20,441 nt of DNA from Chloroflexota bacterium (GTDB lineage: Bacteria > Chloroflexota > UBA11872): contig JAPOXI010000129.1 in the NCBI GenBank assembly GCA_026707185.1, forward strand, positions 1 to 20,441, in the 5' to 3' direction. Made by a program: the position numbers and the translations under genes. Below the pieces are notes generated by a model that saw nothing but the letters and a program-made list of their open reading frames with translations, did not search any database and had not been told where the DNA came from. Below, piece after piece: positions 14,493 through 20,441 of this stretch (positions within the stretch are counted from its first letter, which is position 1; the number at the start of each line of letters is the position of its first letter).

Positions 14493-16289
14493 CTATTGCA
14501 TACGCCGCCGGATCCCGCGGATCACCGTCCGGTGCACACCAAGCGCGGCAAGTCCAATGGCGCCGACCGCCGCTCCGATCGGAGCAACGACGATTCCGAT
14601 AACGATGGCCGCATTGGCGACCCACTGTCCGATCCGGGTCAACACCTCGACCGAGTTGTCAACCGTCGCACCGGGGTCCCACTGGTCGACCTCGACCGCG
14701 TCCTCTTCTTCAACGGCATCCTCAGGCTCCGGAATCGCCGTCAGGAACGTCACGCTGCGGTTGTCCACGGTTGCGCGGTCGCGTTCCGAGGCCTCGATCG
14801 AGGTCGTAAACCACTGCCGCGCCGCCGCCGATTCCAGGCGCGCCAGGTAGCTCACCGTTCCGCTGGCGCCGGGTGCCAGTTCGGGGAACTCCCACACGAT
14901 CGCGTGCTGATCCGCGTCATATTGACCGCCCCTGGTCGCTCGGATGAACTCGATGCCTGAGGGCAACCCTTCAACCAGCCGCACGTCCCGTGCATCCGCG
15001 TTACCCCGGTTGGCATAGCCCACCGAGTAGCTCGACTCGCGACCCACCTGCACCTCCACGTCGCGTTCCTTGTCCAGGCCGAGGTCGACGAAGAACGGCA
15101 GTCGGACCTCGTCGTGGTCCAGGTCGGCGCCGCGGACGTCGCTCGCCGTGCTCGCCTTCGCCCGCACTTCCATTGTCCGGCCGTCACCCTCCAGGCGCGC
15201 GGTCGTCCGCAGCTCCAGCGACTGGCCCGGCGCCATCCGGTCGATGGTCCAGACCACGCTGTGCGTCGACTCTTCGTACTGCCCGGGCTTCGTCGCGAAC
15301 TGGAACACCAGGTCCGGGTCCAGCTGATCGCGCAGGACGACCTCGCGCAGCTCCACCGTCCCGTCGTTAATCACCGTGATCGGAAACTCCACCGACTCAT
15401 GCATGGCGTACCGGTCCGGCGCGCGCCGCTCCACGCGAAGGTCCGGCACCGGATGCAGGTTCACCGTGATGGTGGACAGCGCCGCCTGGTCGGCCAGCAC
15501 GTTGAGCTGCCCCTGGAACATCTCGATCTGCTCACGAACCTTGGCCACTTCGCGTTGCACCTCCAGCGTGCTCTGCACCGTTCGGGAGGTCGCCATGATC
15601 TCCAGCAGCTGCGTCTCCGTGGCCTGCGCGTTGCGCATGCGCGACTCGATGTCGGTGAACGCCGCCGTCACGTCCCGCCCGGTCACGTCCTCGGCCACCA
15701 CCTCGCGACCGTGCGACCGAATCCGCTCGATCGTCTCGTCAAAGCGCTCGGCCGGAACCCGCAACGTGATCGAGCTGATCCGGTACGGCTCGTTGCCGCC
15801 GATCTCGGTGTGCGACACAAACGCCCCGGCGATCGAAGCAACCATGCCCCGTATCGCCTTCACGCTCATCGGCACGTCGGCCACCACGATCCCGATACTG
15901 CCCGTGCGAATGACCTTCCGCCCCGAGTCGGGAACCTGCGTCTCGGACGCCAGCAGGGAGCCCGTGGACGCTTGGCTCTGCGCCGCGGCCGGGGGAGCAG
16001 CCTTCTGAAGGACTGAGCCGACGGTCCCTGGATCCGTCGTCGCCACCGCCTCGAACTGAACCGCCTGCGTCACCACCTTCTCCACCTGCTGCGTGACGAT
16101 CCGCTCGACCGGAACCTCCTTGATAACGACGCGCTCTGGAGGCGGAGCTACGGCCATTGCGGCCGGGGCCGGTGGAGGCGCCGCCTGCACCGCGTAGGAC
16201 GGGCTATCCGACGAACTGTCCCCGCAAGACGCAACCAGCATCGCCGCCAGCGGAATCGCCAACATCAGCGTTCGTCTCGGTCCTCGCAT
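14493..16289 (-). CDS. lipoprotein with DUF4349 and two DUF11-like domains, C-terminal membrane helix
   Basis: This 598-aa protein starts with a basic n-region, a hydrophobic stretch and a lipobox LVASC with Cys22, so it is probably lipid-anchored. A low-complexity Pro/Ala region and a repeated V-P-V-E-R-I-V-type segment (54-74) follow. The DUF4349 domain (about 123-280) shows RKVIRTGSIGIVV, LRVPAERFDETI, GRDVTAAFTDIESRMRN and LEVQREVAKVREQIEMFQGQL. Two DUF11-like beta domains (about 295-385 and 405-515) include LREVVLRDQLDPDLVF and ARDVRLVEGLPSGIEFI. After an acidic linker comes a transmembrane helix (about 557-583) and a basic tail. The start has GGAGG 7 nt upstream. DUF4349 has no firmly known role. 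It is the paralogue of the gene at 16505-18244. Confidence 0.88.
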   Translation of the reverse strand: MRGPRRTLMLAIPLAAMLVASCGDSSSDSPSYAVQAAPPPAPAAMAVAPPPERVVIKEVPVERIVTQQVEKVVTQAVQFEAVATTDPGTVGSVLQKAAPPAAAQSQASTGSLLASETQVPDSGRKVIRTGSIGIVVADVPMSVKAIRGMVASIAGAFVSHTEIGGNEPYRISSITLRVPAERFDETIERIRSHGREVVAEDVTGRDVTAAFTDIESRMRNAQATETQLLEIMATSRTVQSTLEVQREVAKVREQIEMFQGQLNVLADQAALSTITVNLHPVPDLRVERRAPDRYAMHESVEFPITVINDGTVELREVVLRDQLDPDLVFQFATKPGQYEESTHSVVWTIDRMAPGQSLELRTTARLEGDGRTMEVRAKASTASDVRGADLDHDEVRLPFFVDLGLDKERDVEVQVGRESSYSVGYANRGNADARDVRLVEGLPSGIEFIRATRGGQYDADQHAIVWEFPELAPGASGTVSYLARLESAAARQWFTTSIEASERDRATVDNRSVTFLTAIPEPEDAVEEEDAVEVDQWDPGATVDNSVEVLTRIGQWVANAAIVIGIVVAPIGAAVGAIGLAALGVHRTVIRGIRRRMQ

Positions 16290-16375
16290 CTCTCGCCTCC
16301 CTATCCAATCGATCTATGTCTGCCGAGCGCTCACGTCCGAGGCCTGAATCCCCGCGTGCGCAACTCGGTTCTTCG

Positions 16376-16400
16376 GTACGTCCTCAAAGAGATGTACGTC
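16376..16400. repeat. direct repeat GTACGTC, 18-base period
   Basis: GTACGTC occurs at 16376-16382 and again at 16394-16400, in the 215-base gap between the two DUF4349 genes and about 90-110 nt upstream of the second one. The 18-base period places both copies near the same face of the helix, as in a tandem regulator site. This is only suggestive. The same gap also has a weak hairpin GGCCG/CGGCC at 16456-16471. Confidence 0.25.
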
Positions 16401-16504
16401 GCGAGACCCGGATTCGTTCCCTGGGTTCTGAACTTTTTCGGTGAGTTCCAAAGACGGCCGATCAACCGGCCATCCCCGCCGTCAGCTGCGCGTCAGCGCC
16501 CTGG

Positions 16505-18244
16505 TCACCCTCGCCGGCGCTTGATCGCCCTGATCCCCCGCCAGGCCAGCACCCCAACCACCGCAAACGGCCCCGCCACGATCACCAGCACGATCGCCGC
16601 ATTGGCCAGGAACCGCAGGACGTCCAGCAGCAGGCCCACCGCGTCCCGCGCCGTCGACCCTGGCCCGAACACGTCCCGCCCCGCCACGTCTTCCGGCAAG
16701 GCCGTCAGGAACGTCACCACCCGGTTGTCCACGTCGGCCCGGTCCTCGTCAGCCGACTCGATCCGCGTCTCGGTCTGAAACCGCCCTTCGCTCCGGTCCA
16801 CCCGCGCCTCGTAGAACACGCCGTGCCCCGAGTCGGGCGATAGCCGCGGGAACTCCCACACCACCGTCCGCGTGCCCTCGTCGTAGCGACCGCCGCCCTC
16901 CGCCCGCACGAACGTCATGCCCTCCGGCAGGCGCTCGGTCAGGCGAACTTCCCGCGCGTCGCCGTTTCCGTGGTTGTTGAAATTGAGGAAGTACGTCACG
17001 TCCCGCCCCACCGGCACCGACGCCTCGCCCTCCTTGAACACGCTCAGGTCCACAAAGAACGGCAGCGTCGCCTCCGCCCGGTCCTCCGCCGGCTCGCGCA
17101 CGACGCCTCCGGCCGTAATCGTCGCGCTCACCTCCATCGGCTCTCCGTCGCCCTCCAGCCGCACCCGCGACCACACGTCCTGCGCCGAGTTTGCGTCCAG
17201 CCGGTCAAACTCCCACACCACGGAATGCGAGGCCGCCTCATACACCCCCTGCGACGACGCCCACTCGAACACCATCCCGGGCGCCAGCTGATCCCGCACC
17301 ATCACGTCCCGCAGATCCACCGTCCCGTGGTTCGCAATCGTGATCGGCAACTCCGTGCTGCCGTGCATCGCGTAACCCTCGGGTGAGAACCGCTCGATCC
17401 GCAGGTCCGGTGCCGGATGCAGCTGCACCGTGATCGTCGCCAGGTCCGTCTGGTTCGCCAGCAGGTTCAGCTGCCCCTGCAACACCTCGATGCGCGAGCG
17501 CACCTCCAGCAACTCCCGCTGCACCTCCAGCGTGTCGCTCACCGTGCGCGCCGTCGCCAGGATGTCCAGCAGTTGCTGCTCGGTCGCCTGCGCCGTCCGC
17601 AGCCGCGCCTCCAGGTCGGTGAACTCCGCCGTCACGTCGCGCCCGCCCACGCCCTCGAACACCACCTCGCTGCCCAACGCGCGCACCAGCCGTCGCGCCT
17701 CGTCGAACCGTTCCACCGGCACCCGCAAAATGACCGTGCTGATCGACCGCGGATCGTCGTCCCGCACGTCCGCCGAATCCACAAATGCCTCCGGAATCCC
17801 ATCCACCAGCGCCTGCAACTGCCGCACCGCCTCGTCCACATCGCCCACCACGATCCCCACCGTCGCGTCCCGAATCACCCGCCGCGCCGGCGCCGCCTGC
17901 TCTGACTCAACGACCACCTGCTTCATAGCCGCCGCCTCGACCGGGACCTCCCTCACCACAACCTGCTGCGCCTGTGCGGGAGGCGCCGTCGGCGCCTCGG
18001 CAACTCGCACCGCCGCCCGCTCCGCCGCCATCCCCATCGCCGTGGCCGAATCTCGCGACATGCGCTCGCTTTCGACGGTCACCGCCATCGCCGCCGGCGC
18101 CTCCGGGGCCATCGCGGCCGCCGGAGCGGCCATCGACCGCTCAAACGACTCCTCATCCCCGCCAAACGGAAACTCCCCGCACGCCGCCAGAGCCAGCGCG
18201 CCAACCACCAGAGCCGCCGCCAACACTCGGAATCGCTTCGGCAT
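16505..18244 (-). CDS. lipoprotein with DUF4349 and two DUF11-like domains, paralogue
   Basis: This 579-aa protein has the same architecture as its downstream neighbour. The lipobox is ALAAC (Cys22), followed by an Ala/Pro/Met-rich spacer and the R-E-V-P-V-E element near 98-103. DUF4349 spans about 121-275 (RRVIRDATVGIVV, LRVPVERFDEARR, GRDVTAEFTDLEARLRT, VQRELLEVRSRIEVLQGQL). Two DUF11-like modules follow (VDLRDVMVRDQLAPGMVF; AREVRLTERLPEGMTFV). The C-terminal membrane helix lies around 545-563 with an IKRRRG tail. The start is ATG 18244 because AGGAG is 6 nt upstream; the preceding GTG at 18247 is too close to that site. The 215-nt gap to the paralogue means they may have separate promoters. 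Confidence 0.87.
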   Translation of the reverse strand: MPKRFRVLAAALVVGALALAACGEFPFGGDEESFERSMAAPAAAMAPEAPAAMAVTVESERMSRDSATAMGMAAERAAVRVAEAPTAPPAQAQQVVVREVPVEAAAMKQVVVESEQAAPARRVIRDATVGIVVGDVDEAVRQLQALVDGIPEAFVDSADVRDDDPRSISTVILRVPVERFDEARRLVRALGSEVVFEGVGGRDVTAEFTDLEARLRTAQATEQQLLDILATARTVSDTLEVQRELLEVRSRIEVLQGQLNLLANQTDLATITVQLHPAPDLRIERFSPEGYAMHGSTELPITIANHGTVDLRDVMVRDQLAPGMVFEWASSQGVYEAASHSVVWEFDRLDANSAQDVWSRVRLEGDGEPMEVSATITAGGVVREPAEDRAEATLPFFVDLSVFKEGEASVPVGRDVTYFLNFNNHGNGDAREVRLTERLPEGMTFVRAEGGGRYDEGTRTVVWEFPRLSPDSGHGVFYEARVDRSEGRFQTETRIESADEDRADVDNRVVTFLTALPEDVAGRDVFGPGSTARDAVGLLLDVLRFLANAAIVLVIVAGPFAVVGVLAWRGIRAIKRRRG

Positions 18245-18422
18245 CACGCGCTCCTACTGACGTCGATGTGCGGAAAGCGGCCTCCGGGCGCTGCCCTCGG
18301 CCTCTTCCTCTTCAAGACTAACGGCGCCCCCGCAAGTTCGTATCGAGACCATCGAAACCGCTCAAGTCGGCGCCACACAAATAGCTACGCCACCCAATCG
18401 CAATTCGTTCCCTCGCCCGCGA

Positions 18423-18980
18423 TCAGCCCTCTCGACCCACCACCTCCGCCGCCAACGCATACAGATCCGCCAGGTCCCCGCGCCCAACCGCCCGAAACCG
18501 CGCCTGCGCCTCCTCCAGCGACACCGTCAGCACCTCCACCACGTCCTCCCCGTCCCCAATCGTCGGCGCGGTCACCAATTCCACTCGCCCCACACCAACC
18601 AGCCGTTGATACTTCGGATGCGGCAAGTGTGACCGGTACGGCGCCTCGGCCGCCGAAACGCAATCCCACACCCCAAACGGCTCGAAGGACTCCAACCTCG
18701 CCCCCGCCTCTTCCAGAAGTTCCCGCCGCAGCGTCGCCTCAATCGACTCCCCCGGCTCCCGAGTCCCGCCCGGCACCTCCGGCCGCCCATCGGCCAACAC
18801 CAGCACCACCCAGCCCGAAGCCGTGTACGAGACCACGCTCACGTTTGCAACGTCGGCATCGCACGGTTCCGACTCAGTTAGACGAAATGTCCACGAAACC
18901 GGCCCCCACCGCCCCGGCCCAAACAGGTCTGGAAACCGCGCAGCCTCGCTACCCGCCGCCGTTCTCCCCGTCCCGGCCAT
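18423..18980 (-). CDS. Nudix hydrolase
   Basis: This 185-aa protein contains a complete Nudix box, GX5EX7REUXEEXGU: G72, E78, R86-E87, E90-E91 and G93 (GGTREPGES..RRELLEEAG). Enzymes of this family hydrolyse nucleoside diphosphates linked to another group, such as damaged nucleotides, ADP-ribose or NADH; the substrate is not evident. The core fold starts around VANVSVVSY (44-52). The ATG at 18980 is used, which overlaps the gyrA end by 32 nt; TTG 18995 is in frame upstream and a GTG inside VSVVS would be too late. No membrane segment is seen. It is translationally linked to gyrA by the overlap and probably read from the same transcript. Confidence 0.88.
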   Translation of the reverse strand: MAGTGRTAAGSEAARFPDLFGPGRWGPVSWTFRLTESEPCDADVANVSVVSYTASGWVVLVLADGRPEVPGGTREPGESIEATLRRELLEEAGARLESFEPFGVWDCVSAAEAPYRSHLPHPKYQRLVGVGRVELVTAPTIGDGEDVVEVLTVSLEEAQARFRAVGRGDLADLYALAAEVVGREG

Positions 18981-20441
18981 CGGCCAGCCGCGCAACCCGC
19001 AGCAGGTCCACGCCCTCGTCCATCCGCATGATGATCACCCCGGCCGCAGCCCGCTTAATCGGACGCGTGTTGCCAAGCCCGCAACGCATCACCTGCCCAT
19101 CGGACGACACCAGCGCGATCTCCTCGTCCTCGGCCAGCAACCTGCGGGCATCCGCCACCTCGCCGGTCTTCTCACTCAGGTTGATCGCTTTCACGCCGAG
19201 CCCTCCGCGGCCCGTGGATCGAAACTCGGCAACCGCCACCTTCTTGCCAAAGCCATTCGACGTCACCAACAGCACGAAGCTTTCGTCTTTGGTCAGGTCC
19301 ATGGCCGCCACTTCGTCGCCCTCGGCCAGGCGAATTGCGCGCACGCCCCCGCTGGTTCGGCCACTCGCGCGAACACCGTCGAGTGGGAATCGGATAGCCA
19401 CGCCGCTGCGCGTAAAGAACATCGCGTGCGTCTCGTCCGTCGCCAGCCGCACCCACACCAGTTCGTCGTCCTCGTCCAGGTCCATCGCCAGCAGCCCGCT
19501 GGTCCGGATCGACACAAACTGCGTCAGCGCGCTCCGCTTCACCTCGCCCTTGCGGGTCCCGAACACCAGGTAATCGCCCGCTTCGAAGTTCGGAATCGCC
19601 AGCACCGCCGTCGCCCGCTCGCCCTGCTCGATCGCCAGCAGGTTGATCAGGTTGTGCCCCTGCGCGTCGCGTCCCTGCTCCGGCAGCTCATACGCCCGCA
19701 GCCGGTACACCTTCCCCCGGTTCGTGAAAAACAGCAGGTGATCGTGCGTGTTCGCCACCAGGAAGTGCTCCACCACCCCGCCCGTCTTGCTGCGGAACCC
19801 GCGGATGCCCTTGCCGCCCCGGCCCTGACGCCGGTACGTGTTCGCCGGCACCCGTTTCACGTAGCCGCGCGACGACATCGTGATCAGGCAGTCCCGATCC
19901 TCCACCAGGTCTTCCTCGTTGAAGTCGCCCGACGCCTCCCGCTGGATCTCCGTCTGCCGCTCGTCGCCGAAGCGCTTCACCACCTCGCGCGTCTCGTCGC
20001 CGATGATCGCCAGCACGCGCGATTCGTCCGCCAGGATGTCCTGCAGATCCCGGATCGTCGCCCGCACCTCTTCCAGCTCGGCCAGGATTTGCTCGCGCTC
20101 CAACCGCACCAGCCGCCGCAGTTGCATGTCCAAAATCGCGTTGGCCTGGATCTCCGTAAGCCCGAACTCCTGCATCAACCCGTTCCGGGCCTCCTCCGTG
20201 TCGTCCGCCCCCCGGATGATCCTGATCACCTTGTCGATGTCCGCCAGCGCGATCACGTAGCCTTCCAGCAAGTGCTCGCGCGCCTGCGCCTTCTTCAGGT
20301 CGAACTCGGTCCGCCGCCGCACCACGTCCTGCCGGTGCTGCACGAATAGCTCCACGAACCGGCGCAACGGCAACTGCTCCGGCTGCCCGTCCACCAGCGC
20401 CAGGTTGTTGATGCTGAAGGTCGACTGCAGCGCCGTGTGCT
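18949..20441 (-). CDS. gyrA: DNA gyrase subunit A, C-terminal 496 residues (5' end outside window)
   Basis: GyrA is the DNA-cleaving subunit of gyrase, which introduces negative supercoils. The visible part starts in the breakage-reunion domain (HTALQSTFSINNLALVDG). It continues through the coiled-coil arm (FVELFVQHRQDVVRRRTEFDL, LTEIQANAILDMQLRRL, LEREQILAELEEV) into the six-bladed beta-pinwheel. The pinwheel carries repeated blades such as RGYVKRVPANTY, NRGKVYRLRAYELPE, RKGEVKRSALTQF and SNGFGKKVAVAEFR. The GyrA box is at 19807-19827 and reads QGRGGKG rather than the usual QRRGGKG. Its presence argues for GyrA over ParC. The active-site tyrosine and quinolone-resistance region lie outside the window. 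The C-terminus ends in a Gly-rich acidic tail. Confidence 0.96.
   Translation of the reverse strand, partial: HTALQSTFSINNLALVDGQPEQLPLRRFVELFVQHRQDVVRRRTEFDLKKAQAREHLLEGYVIALADIDKVIRIIRGADDTEEARNGLMQEFGLTEIQANAILDMQLRRLVRLEREQILAELEEVRATIRDLQDILADESRVLAIIGDETREVVKRFGDERQTEIQREASGDFNEEDLVEDRDCLITMSSRGYVKRVPANTYRRQGRGGKGIRGFRSKTGGVVEHFLVANTHDHLLFFTNRGKVYRLRAYELPEQGRDAQGHNLINLLAIEQGERATAVLAIPNFEAGDYLVFGTRKGEVKRSALTQFVSIRTSGLLAMDLDEDDELVWVRLATDETHAMFFTRSGVAIRFPLDGVRASGRTSGGVRAIRLAEGDEVAAMDLTKDESFVLLVTSNGFGKKVAVAEFRSTGRGGLGVKAINLSEKTGEVADARRLLAEDEEIALVSSDGQVMRCGLGNTRPIKRAAAGVIIMRMDEGVDLLRVARLADGRDGENGGG

Noticed and set aside
14493..18244. Reading the two DUF4349 genes as one gene split by a frameshift
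   Set aside because: Each has its own signal peptide, ribosome binding site, full domain set and C-terminal helix, so they are tandem paralogues.
18266..19573. 435-codon open frame on the plus strand
   Set aside because: It is antisense to the Nudix and gyrA genes, and its product is Pro/Ser/Thr/Arg-rich with no recognisable domain.
18823..20349. 508-codon open frame on the plus strand
   Set aside because: It is the antisense shadow of gyrA, rich in His/Gln/Arg/Val; the gyrA reading is unmistakable.

Overview
The window is about 20.4 kb of dense, GC-rich bacterial chromosome (roughly 65% G+C by eye). It carries housekeeping genes (gyrA end, mnmG, pgsA, a rodZ-like gene) and one lower-GC insert holding a defence-type reverse transcriptase. 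The organism cannot be named from this alone. GTG starts, short spacings, lipobox-bearing DUF4349 proteins with no sign of outer-membrane machinery, and several unfamiliar membrane proteins would fit a Chloroflexota-like or other monoderm high-GC lineage. That is an inference.

Layout, left to right. (1) 1-1009, minus strand: two tandem SRPBCC-fold genes (the second cut by the window edge) and a TfoX N-terminal-domain protein. (2) 1103-2869, plus strand: a complete ABC exporter half-transporter. (3) 2870-5403: a region unlike its surroundings. It has a cluster of TTGAGTA inverted repeats, a relic resembling a Phd/YefM antitoxin, a hairpin, and a 540-aa reverse transcriptase of the UG/Abi (DRT) type with its own TATAAT promoter. 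(4) 5404-5932: an MNT nucleotidyltransferase antitoxin followed by a truncated, probably dead HEPN toxin. (5) 5943-12326, minus strand: a long co-directional run. Four unfamiliar genes come first (three membrane proteins, one with an SPFH-like C-terminus, and one soluble protein). They are followed by a RodZ-like protein, PgsA and a Gfo/Idh/MocA oxidoreductase. Several junctions overlap or abut, so much of this is probably one operon. (6) 12424-14409, plus strand: mnmG, divergent from that operon. (7) 14493-18244, minus strand: two paralogous lipoproteins with DUF4349 and DUF11-like domains and a C-terminal membrane helix. (8) 18423-20441, minus strand: a Nudix hydrolase overlapping the 3' end of gyrA, which runs off the right edge.

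Functionally, RodZ-like, PgsA and the unknown membrane proteins point to the cell envelope (shape, phospholipid synthesis, membrane organisation). The DUF4349 pair is also envelope-located. MnmG (tRNA wobble modification) and GyrA (supercoiling) are core functions. The reverse transcriptase with the broken MNT/HEPN and Phd-like relics looks like a small defence or toxin-antitoxin hotspot between the ABC exporter and the envelope operon.

The best candidates for something undescribed are the reverse transcriptase locus with its possible non-coding flanks, and the four-gene membrane cluster at 8439-12326. No tRNA, rRNA, CRISPR array or intact insertion sequence was seen.
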